Shown here in pieces: positions 1 to 13,095 of a stretch of 64,000 nucleotides of DNA. Positions within the stretch are counted from its first letter, which is position 1; every line of letters starts with the position of its first letter. The notes under the pieces are model-generated. The model was not told where the DNA came from and searched no databases. It saw nothing but the letters and a program-made list of their open reading frames with translations. This DNA comes from Miltoncostaea sp963770865 (GTDB taxonomy: Bacteria > Actinomycetota > Thermoleophilia > Miltoncostaeales > Miltoncostaeaceae), in NCBI GenBank assembly GCA_963770865.1, contig CAVYRD010000011.1, positions 1 through 64,000 on the forward strand, in the 5' to 3' direction. The position numbers and the translations under genes are program-made.

Positions 1-71
1 CCGCCGACCGGCCGTGGCGCTTCGGGATGGCCGGCTCGCCGTACCTCTCCAAGCCCTTCCGCGCCGCGTGA
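1..71 (+). CDS. mpg: DNA-3-methyladenine glycosylase, C-terminal end (partial)
   Basis: Only the last 22 codons are present, read in the frame starting at base 3 and ending at TGA 69-71. The text ADRPWRFGMAGSPYLS matches the C-terminal A-D-x-PWRF...G-SP/NP-x-S signature of the Mpg/Aag family, which excises alkylated purines in base excision repair. The stop overlaps the tyrS GTG as GTGA. The same mpg-tyrS order is known in Mycobacterium tuberculosis (Rv1688-Rv1689), which supports the call. The short length is the main uncertainty. Confidence 0.7.
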   Translation, partial: ADRPWRFGMAGSPYLSKPFRAA

Positions 72-1227
72 GCGCGGACGCCGCCACGCTCGCCGCCCGC
101 GCGGTGGACTGCCTGCCGCCCGACGCCCTGGCGCAGAAGCTCGCGCTGGGCCGCCCGCTGCGGGTGAAGCTCGGCGTCAACCCGACCGCGCCGGACATCC
201 ACCTCGGGCACACCGTCGTCCTCGGCAAGCTGCGCGAGTTCCAGGACGCCGGCCACACGGCGGTGCTGATCATCGGCGACTGGACGGCCCGTGTCGGCGA
301 CCCGTCCGGGCGCGACCTCCACCCGGCCGGTGCTGGCGCGGCGAGGACATCGAGCGGAACGCCGAGACCTACCGCGAGCAGGCCTTCCGCATCCTCGACC
401 CCGAGCGCACCGAGATCCGGCCCAACGGCGAGTGGTTCGCCGGGATGGGCATGGAGCAGCTCTTCGCGCTGGCCGGGTCGGCCACGGTCAATCAGCTCCT
501 GCGCCGCAACGACTTCGCCGAGCGCATGGGCGCCGACCGTCCGGTTTCGGTGCTCGAGCTGCTCTACCCGCTGATGCAGGCATACGACTCGGTGATGGTC
601 GAGGCCGACGTCGAGCTGGGCGGCACCGACCAGCTCTTCAACATGATGCTCGGCCGCGAGATCCAGGCCGCCTTCGGCCAGGCGCCGCAGGTCGTGATGA
701 CGATGCCGATCCTGCCGGGTGTCGACGGCGTCCAGAAGATGAGCAAGTCGCTCGGCAACCACATCGGGGTCCACGACCCGGCCGAGGAGCAGTTCGGCCG
801 CACGATGAGCATCCCCGACGCGGCGCTGGGGGAGTGGTACCGCCTGCTCGCGCCGGCCGAGCCGCCGCCCACCGGGCACCCGGGCGCCGAGAAGCGCCGT
901 CTGGCCCGGCTCATCGCGGACCGCTTCCACGGCCCAGGCGCGGGCGCGCGGGCCGAGGAGCACTTCAACCGCGTGGTGCGCGATCACGGAACGCCCGACG
1001 ACGTTCCCGAGGTGCCGGTCCCGGCCGGCACCGTCCACCTGCCCGCGCTCCTGGCCGACGCTCTCGGCGTGGCCTCGCGCAGCGAGGCGCGGCGCCTCAT
1101 CGCCTCCGGCGGGGTCAGCCTGGACGGGGATCCGGTGAGCGAGCTCGACATCGATTCCGGGGAACTCGTCGGGCGGGTCCTGAAAGCCGGAAAGCGCCGC
1201 TTTGCACGCCTTGTTCCGCCGGCCTGA
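68..1227 (+). CDS. tyrS: Tyrosyl-tRNA synthetase, interrupted by two +1 frame breaks
   Basis: Charges tRNA-Tyr in the cytoplasm. The HIGH-type motif appears as IHLGH in the first third and the KMSKS motif is intact near base 740. The C-terminal 60 residues form an S4 RNA-binding domain. The chosen GTG start overlaps the mpg stop and leaves the usual N-terminal length before the VKLGVNPTAPDIHLGH block. The frame breaks near 316, where GDPSGR leads into TRPVLAR, and again near 342, before EDIERN. Each break is cured by removing one base, and the protein then reads continuously. Because tyrS is essential and everything else is conserved, these are probably sequence errors and not a true pseudogene. 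Confidence 0.92.
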
Positions 1228-1269
1228 CGCCTGTCGGGCGATCGGCCCGGATCGGCTTGGCGATCGGGC

Positions 1270-1297
1270 TTGACTCGACCTTCGCGGGGGCTATACT
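1270..1297 (+). promoter_or_regulatory. rRNA operon promoter
   Basis: TTGACT at 1270-1275 and TATACT at 1292-1297 are separated by 16 bases. This is the best sigma-70/SigA-type match in the 500-base gap between tyrS and 16S. It lies about 440 bases upstream of the mature 16S end, as expected for an rRNA promoter with a processed leader. The rest of 1228-1730 shows no gene. Confidence 0.7.
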
Positions 1298-1499
1298 CCC
1301 GAGACCGCTGGGGGGGCCATACGCCTGCCCGGCATGGAAAAGGGAACCGATTGAGACTCCAACTCTTCGACCTTCATCCAATGGAGACGCCAGCGTAAGA
1401 GGCGCGTGATGCGCCCGCGCGGGAGGCCTCTGGAGGGTACGGGGGCCGCGAAGGTGGAAATCGGTTCGATCTGACGGCCGCGTCTGCGGGCGTCTCGAT

Positions 1500-1520
1500 C
1501 CTTGAAAACTGAACAGCATG
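1500..1520 (+). other. 16S processing stem, 5' strand
   Basis: This strand is nearly perfectly complementary to 3463-3483 downstream of 16S. Together they form the long stem that loops out pre-16S RNA for RNase III-type cleavage. The same CTTGAAAACTG core is reused in the 23S stem. Confidence 0.7.
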
Positions 1521-1730
1521 CATCTGGACGATGGAGCGCGAGCTCCATCGGTCACGATGGCCAGGTTTGCACGAACCCCGTCTTACCGGACGGTTCGGCG
1601 TGAGCCGCACCGAACGGGACGACAACGAAAAGCTCGGATCGCCGGAGCTCCTCGGAGCGACGGCAATCTCCGGACTTCCGATCATCGACCGGCCGGCCAC
1701 CACGGCGGGCGGGACGTGATCGAGCAGTTT

Positions 1731-3281
<1,551 letters not shown>

Positions 3282-3591
3282 AGGGAGTGGCGCCAAGCGC
3301 CACCAGGGCTCCGGAGTCCCTCGGGACACCGTCGAGCTCCCTCGAGTCTCTCGAGCGAGCGATGCCCTAGAACAACGTCGACGACCTGGCGCTGTCCGGA
3401 TCATCCGTGCGCAACCCAAACTACTTAGGGGTTCGTGGCGCACGGGGAGTGAGCCGGCCGGCCATGCTGTTCAGTCTTGAGGGATCACGGCCCGCCGAGG
3501 TGGGGGTCGAGGTCGTCCTCGTACATGGCGGAGTCCGTCCGCCGCGTACCTTGAAAACTGCATAGCGGCAGTAGGTGTGCTCTATTTATCT
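3282..3591 (+). other. 16S-23S spacer without tRNA genes
   Basis: No tRNA-Ile or tRNA-Ala can be found here. The spacer holds the 3' strand of the 16S processing stem (3463-3483) and the 5' strand of the 23S stem (3549-3568). A boxA-like TGCTCTATTTA at 3578-3588 sits just before 23S and resembles the NusB/S10 antitermination site TGCTCTTTAACA. Confidence 0.75.
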
Positions 3592-6578
<2,987 letters not shown>

Positions 6579-6598
6579 AACACCAGAGCACACCGACG

Positions 6599-6618
6599 CC
6601 GCTATGCAGTCTTGAGGG
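6599..6618 (+). other. 23S processing stem, 3' strand
   Basis: Complementary to 3549-3568 before 23S (CCGCTATGCAGT pairs with ACTGCATAGCGG). It closes the loop that carries 23S and places the 5S gene outside the stem. Confidence 0.7.
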
Positions 6619-6633
6619 TACGACCCTCGAGCA

Positions 6634-6752
6634 TTTCCGGTGGTTGTAGCGAGCGGGAAACACCTCTTCCCATTCCGAACAGAGTCGTTAAGCCGCTCCG
6701 CGCCGATGGTACTCCGAGTGAAGACTCGCGGGAGAGTAGGTCGCCGCCGGGA
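6634..6752 (+). rRNA. rrf: 5S ribosomal RNA
   Basis: TCCGGTGG at the 5' end pairs with CCGCCGGGA at the 3' end. The conserved loop text CCCATTCCGAACAGAG and the 3' GGGAGAGTAGG are present, and the length of about 118 is typical. Order and spacing after 23S are canonical. Confidence 0.95.
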
Positions 6753-6775
6753 TTAATGTGAGCTGTGCGTCGTGG

Positions 6776-6801
6776 GCCGCCGGGTGACCGGCGGCTTTCG
6801 T
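6776..6801 (+). terminator. rRNA operon terminator
   Basis: A perfect 8-bp stem, GCCGCCGG at 6776-6783 and CCGGCGGC at 6788-6795, with a GTGA loop is followed by TTTCGT. It sits 24 bases after 5S, as expected for the end of the rRNA transcript. Confidence 0.75.
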
Positions 6802-6848
6802 CGTCGACGGGCCCGTCCGCCCCCCGCGGTGGTCGGAGGGCGGGCGGG

Positions 6849-7064
6849 TCAGACGGCTCGGCCGTCGCAGACGGGGGCGCCGGCCACGGTCTGCGACGCC
6901 AGCGCCTCGGCCGGGCGCGCTGGCACGGGAGCGGGGCGGCCTCCCAGGCGCAGGAGCGCCAGGCCCCGGCGCCACGGGCGCGGGGCGGGGTGGGTCGGGC
7001 GTTCCGGCCGGTCGCGGGCCGCGGCTTGGTCCTGGGCCAAGGCGTTGAGCTCGGTGTAGTGCAT
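6849..7064 (-). CDS. Small unknown protein divergent from the LysR gene
   Basis: A 71-residue frame that starts MHYTELNALAQDQAAARDR and is rich in Ala, Arg and Pro. A GAGGAG ribosome site lies 11 bases before the ATG, and nearly all third codon positions are G or C, as in real genes here. A gene divergent from a LysR-type regulator is often its target, which raises interest. I do not recognise a family. It could also be spurious, because long frames are common at this GC content. Confidence 0.4.
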   Translation of the reverse strand: MHYTELNALAQDQAAARDRPERPTHPAPRPWRRGLALLRLGGRPAPVPARPAEALASQTVAGAPVCDGRAV

Positions 7065-7157
7065 CGCGGCGGCATCTCCTCGTGTCGTCGCTGGTGTCAC
7101 GAAGAGGATCGCCGGGGTGGGCGATCAGGACAAATCCGGTTAGCGTTCGGATCGATC

Positions 7158-8114
7158 ATGGAACGCGATGGCTGGCTCAGGGTCGAGGTGCGGCATCTGG
7201 CGGCGCTGCGGGCGGTGGCCCAGGAGGGCTCCTTCGGCGCGGCGGCGACGCGGCTCGGCTACACGCAGTCGGCGGTCTCGCAGCAGATCGCCACGCTCGA
7301 GCGGGCGGTCGGGGAGCGGCTGATCGACCGGCCGGGCGGGCCCCGGCGTGTCTCGCTGACGGAGGCCGGGGAGGTGCTCCTGCGCCACGCCGAGCGGATC
7401 GTGGCCGGCATGGAGGCGGCCTGGGCCGACCTCGAGGCTCTGTCCACGGGCGGCGCCGGCTCGCTGCGCGTCGGGACCTACCAGAGCGTGGGCGCGCGCA
7501 TCCTCCCCGAGCTCATGCGGCGCTTCGTGGATCGCGAGCCCGGGGGTCGAGATCCTGCTGACGGAGTCGGGCTCGGACAAGGAGCTGCTCGACCTGCTCG
7601 AGCGCGGGCGAGGTGGACCTGAGCTTCACCGTGCTGCCGCTGCCGGCGGGTCCGTTCGAGGCGCTTGAAGCTGCGTGCGCGACCCGTATGTGTTGATGGT
7701 CGCGGCGGACGACCCGCTGGCGGCCGGGGGCGCGTCCGCCGAGGCTGGGCGACCTGGCGGGCCGTGCCGATGATCGGCTTCCGCCACTGCATGTCCGGGG
7801 AGCGCACCGACGAATGGCTGCGCGGGCAGGGGGTCGAGCTGCGCGTGGTGTTCCGCTCGGACGACAACGGCACGGTCCAGGGGCTCGTCGGGACGGGCCT
7901 GGCCGCGGCGCTCGTGCCGCTGCTGGCGGCCGACGCGGCGGACGAACGGGTGGCGTTGATCCCGATGGGCGCGACGATCCCCGCGCGGCGGATCGCGATC
8001 GCGTGGCACCGCGACCGAGCGCTGTCGCCGTCGGCGCGCGCCTTCGTCGAGGCCACCCGCGAGCTCTGCGAGGAGCTGCAGCCGGAGATCGCGCCGACGG
8101 AGGCCGTCGGGTAG
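7158..8114 (+). CDS. LysR-family transcriptional regulator with multiple +1 frame breaks
   Basis: The N-terminal winged helix-turn-helix is clear: RHLAALRAVAQEGSFGAAATRLGYTQSAVSQQI, residues about 12-45. The effector domain follows as GSLRVGTYQSVGARILPELMRRF. From about 7537 the frame must step +1 six times (about 7538, 7608, 7662, 7674, 7730, 7765) to keep the expected text through TESGSDKELLDLLERGEVDLSF, DPYVLMVAADDPLAA and the in-frame C-terminus MIGFRHCMSGERTDEW. Once repaired, the length of about 317 residues fits the family. The ligand is unknown. Six breaks in 250 bases may mean real decay or a low-quality patch of sequence. Confidence 0.75.
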
Positions 8115-8133
8115 GGACCACCGAGGCCGCTGG

Positions 8134-8139
8134 TACGAT
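8134..8139 (+). promoter_or_regulatory. -10 element of a leaderless promoter
   Basis: TACGAT ends 7 bases before the ATG at 8147. Transcription would therefore start at or next to the start codon, and no ribosome site is visible. The same arrangement recurs at more than ten genes in this window. Confidence 0.6.
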
Positions 8140-8146
8140 CGCGGCG

Positions 8147-9482
8147 ATGAGCGATCCCGGAGCGGCCAGCGAGGTGCGGGACTGCGTGGTGGTCGGCGGG
8201 GGGCTCGCCGGCCTCGCGTGCGCGCAGCGGCTGGCGTCGTCGGGGCGGTCGGTGACCGTGCTCGAGGCCGAGGAGGCGCCCGGCGGGCGGGCGCGCACGG
8301 TCTGGCACCGCGGCCGGCCGGTGGATCGGGGCTTCCAGGTGCTGTTCAAGGCCTACCCGCGCACGCGCGAGCTGCTGAAGGCGATCGGGCTGCCCCGGCG
8401 CGACCTGCGCCCGGTGGACGGCGGCGCCGTCTTCATCGGCGAGGCCGGCACGCACCGCTTCCGGGCCTCGAAGCTCGGGGCGCTGCGCTTCGGCGGCATG
8501 ACCGCCCGCGACCGGGCGCTGCTCGTGCGGCTCGGCGCGTCGGTGGTCACCCACTCGCCCGAGACGCTGCTCGCGCCGGGCGCCGCGCGGCGCACGACCG
8601 ACGAGTACCTGCGCGACCTGGGCTTCTCGAACGACGCGCTCGAGCGCTTCTTCCGGCCGTTCTTCGGCGTGGTCACGCTCGACCGCACCCTCGGGGCGGA
8701 CGAGGGCTACTTCCGCTTCCTGATGTCGATGCTCGCCCGCGGGCCGGCGGTGATCCCGAGCGACGGGCTGGGGATGATCGCCGAGTGGACCTCGGCTGCC
8801 GTGCGGCAGGCCGGCGGCGCGGTGGAGCTCGGGGTGCGGGTCGCGGCCCTGGAGCCCGACGCGCAGGGCCGCCGCGTGACCGGCGTACGGACGGCGGACG
8901 GCCGGGTGATCGCGGCGCGGCACGTGGTGCTCGCGGTGGAGGCGCCGGCGGCCCGCGGCCTGCTCGGTGCGCTCGACCCCGCGGCCGCCGCGCGGATGCC
9001 CGAGGCGGCGGCGTCGTCGGTCTCTGCCGCGTTCGCGCTGCGCCGTCCGCTCTACCGCGGCCGGTCGATCGTCCTGAACGCGACCCCGGCCGCGCCCGAC
9101 GACCCGTCGCGGGTCGACGTGCTGTGCCAGACGAGCAACATCACCCGGCCGGGCGCTCCGGACGGGCCGCACATCCTGCTGGCGACGCGCGTCACGACGG
9201 GCGGCGGCGGCGCGGACGGGCTGACAGAGGCGGTCGGGGCGCTCGTGGCGCGCTGGGCGCCGCGCTTCGACTGGGCCGGGCTGGCCGAGCCGATCGGGGT
9301 CTACGAGCACCCCTTCGCCCAGTTCCGGCCGCTTGCCGGGGGTGCGCGAGGGGCTGCCCGGCGCGCGGACCGCGGTCGAGAACCTCGTGCTGGCCGGCGA
9401 CCTGACCACGCACCCCTCGATCGAGGGCGCCGTGTCGAGCGGCCTCAGGGCCGCGGAGATCGTCAACGCGCTGACGCCGTGA
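8147..9482 (+). CDS. FAD-dependent amine oxidase/desaturase-like oxidoreductase, one +1 frame break
   Basis: The N-terminal Rossmann motif VVVGGGLAGLACAQRL is followed by EAEEAPGGRARTV, the two FAD/NAD-binding signatures of the flavin amine oxidase and phytoene desaturase superfamily. The closing FAD motif reads NLVLAGDLTTHPSIEGAVSSG. One extra base near 9333 shifts the frame, and the true end is then TGA 9480-9482, overlapping the xseA GTG. Repaired length is about 444 residues. The substrate cannot be read from sequence; protoporphyrinogen oxidase-like and carotenoid-type enzymes both remain possible. Confidence 0.85.
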
Positions 9483-10744
9483 AGCAGGTCGGCGACCGCC
9501 GCGTCTTCACCGTCGAGGACGTGACGGCGCGCCTGGCCGGGATGTTCGAGGGGCTGCGGTCCTTCTGGGTCGAGGCCGAGATCCAGGACCTGCGGCCGGC
9601 GCGCTCGCAGGTGCGCTTCACGCTGCGCGGCGAGCACGTGCTCGACGCCTCGATGAACGGGGTCGTCTTCGAGCGCCTCGCCCACCGGCCGTCCGACGGC
9701 ACCCTGGTGCAGGCGTACGGGCGCATCGAGTTCTGGCGCGCCCGCGGGCAGCTGTCGATGCGGGTCGAGCGGCTGGAGCTGGCCGGCGACGGCCTGCTGC
9801 GGGCCCGCGTTGACGAGCTGCGCGCGCGCCTCGAGGCCGAGGGACTGCTCGACGAGGCGCGCAAGCGGCGCCCGCCGCTGCTGCCGCGGCGCGTCGGTCT
9901 GGTGACGAGCCCGGACGGCGCCGCCCGCGACGACGTGCTCACCACGATGTGGGCGCGCTTCCCGGGCGCCGACGTGGTGCTGGTGAGCGTCCCCGTGCAG
10001 GGCGACGCGGCGCCGGGCCTCATCACCCGCGCCCTGCGGCACCTCGACCGCCGGCCCGACGTTGACGTGATCGTGGTGGCGCGCGGGGGAGGGTCGCTGG
10101 AGGACCTGATGGCCTTCAACAGCGAGACGGTGTGCCGGGCGGTGGCGGACTCCGCGACGCCGGTGGTGTCGGCGGTCGGCCACGAGCGCGACGTGACCGT
10201 CTGCGACCTGGTGGCCGACGTGCGGGTCTCGACGCCGACGGCCGCCGGCGCGGCGGTGGTGCCGAGCCTGGAGGCGCTCGAGGCGCGGCTCGACGACGCC
10301 TCGCTGGCCATCGTGCGCGGGCTGGAGCGCGCCGGGGCCGCCGCGGGCCGTGCGGTCGAGCGCCGGGGCGAGGCGCTGGTGCGCGCCCTGCGCGCCCGCG
10401 GCGCGCTCGGGCGCGACCGGGTGGAGCGGCTCGCGCCGCGCCTCGACGCGGCGCTGCGGCGGGCCGGGGCGGGCGCGCCGGCGGTGCTCGCCGCCCGCGA
10501 GGCCGGGCTGCGGCGCGCCGTGGACGCCCGGGCGGCCGAGGCGGCGGGGCGGGTGGAGCGCGCCGCCGGGCTGCTCTCCCTGCTCTCGCCGGAGCGGACC
10601 GTGGCCCGCGGCTACGCGATCGTGCGCGACGCGGGGAGCGGCGCGGTGATCGCGTCGGCGGCCGGCGTCGAGGCCGGGCGCGCGATCGAGATCGGCCTGC
10701 GCGACGGGCGCCTGGCCGCCCGCACCGAGGAGGGGACGCCGTGA
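9479..10744 (+). CDS. xseA: Exodeoxyribonuclease VII large subunit
   Basis: Degrades single-stranded DNA together with XseB. Of the 421 residues, the first 90 form the OB-fold domain, FTVEDVTARLAGMFEGLRSFWVEAEI. The catalytic core follows with RRVGLVTSPDGAARDD, VDVIVVARGGGSLEDLMAFN and SAVGHERDVTVCDLVAD. A long Ala/Arg-rich coiled coil ends in LLSPERTVARGYAIVR. The GTG start overlaps the upstream stop by four bases and the stop overlaps xseB by four, which indicates translational coupling. Confidence 0.97.
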   Translation: MKQVGDRRVFTVEDVTARLAGMFEGLRSFWVEAEIQDLRPARSQVRFTLRGEHVLDASMNGVVFERLAHRPSDGTLVQAYGRIEFWRARGQLSMRVERLELAGDGLLRARVDELRARLEAEGLLDEARKRRPPLLPRRVGLVTSPDGAARDDVLTTMWARFPGADVVLVSVPVQGDAAPGLITRALRHLDRRPDVDVIVVARGGGSLEDLMAFNSETVCRAVADSATPVVSAVGHERDVTVCDLVADVRVSTPTAAGAAVVPSLEALEARLDDASLAIVRGLERAGAAAGRAVERRGEALVRALRARGALGRDRVERLAPRLDAALRRAGAGAPAVLAAREAGLRRAVDARAAEAAGRVERAAGLLSLLSPERTVARGYAIVRDAGSGAVIASAAGVEAGRAIEIGLRDGRLAARTEEGTP

Positions 10745-11001
10745 GCACCGGCGCGGGCGAGCCGCCCGTCACGTTCGAGGAGGCGCTGCGGCGCCTGGAC
10801 GAGGTGGTGTCGCGCCTCGAGAGCGGCGAGGTGGGGCTGGAGGAGGCCGTGGCCCTCTTCGAGCGCGGACAGGGGTACCTCGCGGCGTGCCGCGAGCGTC
10901 TCGCGGCCGCTCAGAGGCGGATCGAGGAGCTGACGGCGGAGGAGCTGCCGCCGGAGCCCGGCACGGCGGGGATGGGCGAGGAGCCGGCCGCTCCGTTCTG
11001 A
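10741..11001 (+). CDS. xseB: Exodeoxyribonuclease VII small subunit
   Basis: An 86-residue helical protein with the family text TFEEALRRLDEVVSRLESGEVGLEEAVALFERG. It assembles on the XseA coiled coil. GTG overlaps the xseA stop (GTGA). The last 91 bases overlap the 3' end of the convergent gene at 10911. Confidence 0.95.
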   Translation: MSTGAGEPPVTFEEALRRLDEVVSRLESGEVGLEEAVALFERGQGYLAACRERLAAAQRRIEELTAEELPPEPGTAGMGEEPAAPF

Positions 11002-11576
11002 GCCTCCTCCCGGTGCGCGCGCCAGCGCTCGAGCCGGGCGAGGTCGCGCTCGATGCGGCTGAGCGGCACCTGGCATCCGGCGCCGCCGACGTTGGCGAAG
11101 GAGAGCAGGCGCTCCTCGTCGGCCAGCAGGGTCATCCACTTGGCGAGCACGTCGTCGCCGGCCGGCAGCAGGCCGGGCGCGCCCGGGTCGCGCCGCTCGG
11201 GGAAGACGACGCAGTACTCGCGCACCGGGGCCATCGAGCGCGGCAGCAGGGCGACCACCGGCAGGTGGGGGTAGATCAGGTAGCGGTGCCGCGGGGGCCC
11301 CTCGCCACCGTGGCGCCCGCGCGCCCGGCTGCGGCCGGTGACGCAGATGAAGCCGAGCTCGTCGAACATCTCCCACTCCTCGGGGTTCACCACCGAGCGC
11401 AGGAGGTCGAGCGAGCGCTGCTCCGCGGCGGCGGCGCTGAGCGGGGGCTCGCGGACCCACGACGGCGCGCCGCGACGCCCGCGCGCGGAGGCCCCGCGGG
11501 GCCGCGCCGTGCCCCCGATCCCCACCGCCAGCAGGCTGAGCGTCAGGACGAGGGCGATGACCCCGAGCCCGGACAC
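10911..11576 (-). CDS. Membrane-anchored protein of unknown function
   Basis: 221 residues. The first 25 form a hydrophobic anchor (GLGVIALVLTLSLLAVGIGG), then a basic linker and a soluble domain containing NPEEWEMFDELGFICVTG, RYLIYPHLPVVALLP and KWMTLLADEERLLSFANV. Codon use is strongly coding-like. It follows the 11590-11850 gene with a 13-base gap on the same strand. The tail overlaps xseB tail to tail by 91 bases, and in that overlap this protein is low-complexity, so its true end may be degenerate. I do not recognise the family. Confidence 0.7.
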   Translation of the reverse strand: MSGLGVIALVLTLSLLAVGIGGTARPRGASARGRRGAPSWVREPPLSAAAAEQRSLDLLRSVVNPEEWEMFDELGFICVTGRSRARGRHGGEGPPRHRYLIYPHLPVVALLPRSMAPVREYCVVFPERRDPGAPGLLPAGDDVLAKWMTLLADEERLLSFANVGGAGCQVPLSRIERDLARLERWRAHREEAQNGAAGSSPIPAVPGSGGSSSAVSSSIRL

Positions 11577-11589
11577 GCCCGCCCGCGGG

Positions 11590-11850
11590 TCAGGAGGGCG
11601 GGGCGCCGCCGGCGGCGCGCGGCCAGAAGAGCACGCGGTCGGCGTCGTCGGGGATGTCCGAGAAGTCGGTGACCATCACGGCGCGACGCCGGCCGCTGCC
11701 GGCGTCGGTGACGGGGACGCCGGCCCACATCCCCTCGTCGAGCTGGCGCTGGAACGCGGCCACGAGCGCGTCGCGCTCGTCATCGACGCGGGGGTCGCCC
11801 TCGCAGACGAGCGTCTCGCCGTAACCCGGCATCATCCGGAGCAGCCGCAT
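11590..11850 (-). CDS. Small soluble protein of unknown function
   Basis: 86 residues, acidic, beginning MRLLRMMPGYGETLVCEGDPRVDDERDALVAAF and with a C-terminal VMVTDFSDIPDDADRVLFWP. Upstream TATAAC lies 8 bases before the ATG and would give a nearly leaderless transcript. It is the first gene of a two-gene minus-strand unit with 10911-11576. Family not recognised. Confidence 0.65.
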   Translation of the reverse strand: MRLLRMMPGYGETLVCEGDPRVDDERDALVAAFQRQLDEGMWAGVPVTDAGSGRRRAVMVTDFSDIPDDADRVLFWPRAAGGAPPS

Positions 11851-11923
11851 CCCCTTCGGTTATACCGAGCCCGTCGCGGGGCGCGCAACGGCGTCGGGGC
11901 AGGCGGCGTCTACGATGGCCGCC

Positions 11924-13084
11924 GTGGAGCCCGACCTGCGCGACGTCCGCGCCCAGCTGCCCAGCCTCGGCGTGGGCGCCTACCTCAACACGGGCGGGTG
12001 CGGGCCCCTGCCGCTCGCCGCCGCGGCGGCCCTCGAGCGGTGGGCGCGCGAGGCGGTCGGGCGCGTGCGCGGCAGCCTCGACGCCTTCCACGCGATGGAG
12101 GCCGACGCCGAGGCGCTGCGGGCGGCGGCGGGCCGGGTCGTGGGCGCGCCCGCCGAGCGCATCGCCCTCACGGCAAACACCACGTCGGGCCTGAACGTCG
12201 TGCTGTGGGGTCTCGACTGGCGGGCGGGCGACGAGATCGTGGCCCCGGCCCTCGAGCACCCTGGGCTGACCGTGCCGCTGGGCGTGATCGCCCGCCGGTA
12301 CGGGGTGACCGTGCGCTGGGTCGACCCGGACGGGATGGGCGAGGGGCTCGCCGGGGCGGTGGCGGCCGCGTGCGGCCCGCGCACGCGGCTCGTGGCGCTG
12401 TCGCACGTCGCGTGGGCGACGGGCGCCGTGCTCGACGTGGCCGGCGTCGTGCGGGTCGCGCGGGCGGCGGGAGCGATGGTGCTGGTGGACGGCGCCCAGT
12501 CGGCGGGGGCGATCCCGGTGGACGCGGCCGCCCTCGGCGTGGACGGCTACGCCTTCCCGGCGCACAAGTGGCTGCTCGGGCCGGAGGGCATGGGGGCCCT
12601 CTGGCTCTCGGAGGAGGCGACGGCCGGGATCGACCTGACGGCCTCAGGGTACGAGAGCGGCACCGGCCACGGCCCGGGCGGCGCGGTCGATCCGCACGCC
12701 GGCGCGCGCCGGCACGAGGTCTCCACCTGGCCGGCGGCCCTGCTGCCCGCCTGGCGGGCCTCGCTCGACTGGCTCGAGGGCCTCGGGTGGGGGTGGATCC
12801 ACCGGCGCACGGCCGAGGCGCGGGCGCGCGGGCGCGACGCGCTGGAGACCGTCCCGGGCGTGCGCGTGCTCACGCCGCCCGGCCCGGCGGCGGGACTGGT
12901 GACGTTCGTCATCGCGGGGCGCGACCCCCAGCAGGCCTGTGCCGCCATCGCGGGCGACGGCGTGATCATCAGATGGCTGGAGCGACCGGCCGCTCTGCGG
13001 GCCTCCTTCGGCTTCTTCACCGACGAGGGGGACCTCGGGCGCCTGGTGCGGAGCGCGACCGCGATGGCGCGCGGCGACTGCTAG
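11924..13084 (+). CDS. PLP-dependent aminotransferase class V (cysteine desulfurase/epimerase-like)
   Basis: Fold-type I PLP enzyme of 386 residues. The Schiff-base lysine lies in FPAHKWLLGPEGMG and the cofactor aspartate in VLVDGAQSAGA. Upstream text TANTTSGLNVVLWGL binds phosphate. It resembles the isopenicillin-N-epimerase/kynureninase-like branch; no cysteine desulfurase partners are nearby, so the substrate is open. Start: GTG 11924 is preferred over ATG 11915, because TACGAT at 11911-11916 is a -10 element 7 bases before the GTG and overlaps the ATG. Confidence 0.85.
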   Translation: MEPDLRDVRAQLPSLGVGAYLNTGGCGPLPLAAAAALERWAREAVGRVRGSLDAFHAMEADAEALRAAAGRVVGAPAERIALTANTTSGLNVVLWGLDWRAGDEIVAPALEHPGLTVPLGVIARRYGVTVRWVDPDGMGEGLAGAVAAACGPRTRLVALSHVAWATGAVLDVAGVVRVARAAGAMVLVDGAQSAGAIPVDAAALGVDGYAFPAHKWLLGPEGMGALWLSEEATAGIDLTASGYESGTGHGPGGAVDPHAGARRHEVSTWPAALLPAWRASLDWLEGLGWGWIHRRTAEARARGRDALETVPGVRVLTPPGPAAGLVTFVIAGRDPQQACAAIAGDGVIIRWLERPAALRASFGFFTDEGDLGRLVRSATAMARGDC

Positions 13085-13095
13085 CGTCCAGGCTC

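Noticed and set aside
68..1227. Programmed +1 frameshifting as the cause of broken genes
   Set aside because: Break sites share no motif, several lie a few codons apart in one gene, and unrelated housekeeping genes are affected.
3282..3591. Search for tRNA-Ile or tRNA-Ala in the rRNA spacer
   Set aside because: No T-arm or acceptor pairing found; only processing stems and a boxA-like site.
7478..10183. A 901-codon open frame on the minus strand
   Set aside because: It lies antisense to the LysR, FAD and xseA genes, has Arg/Pro/His-rich text without domains, and is a by-product of high GC content.
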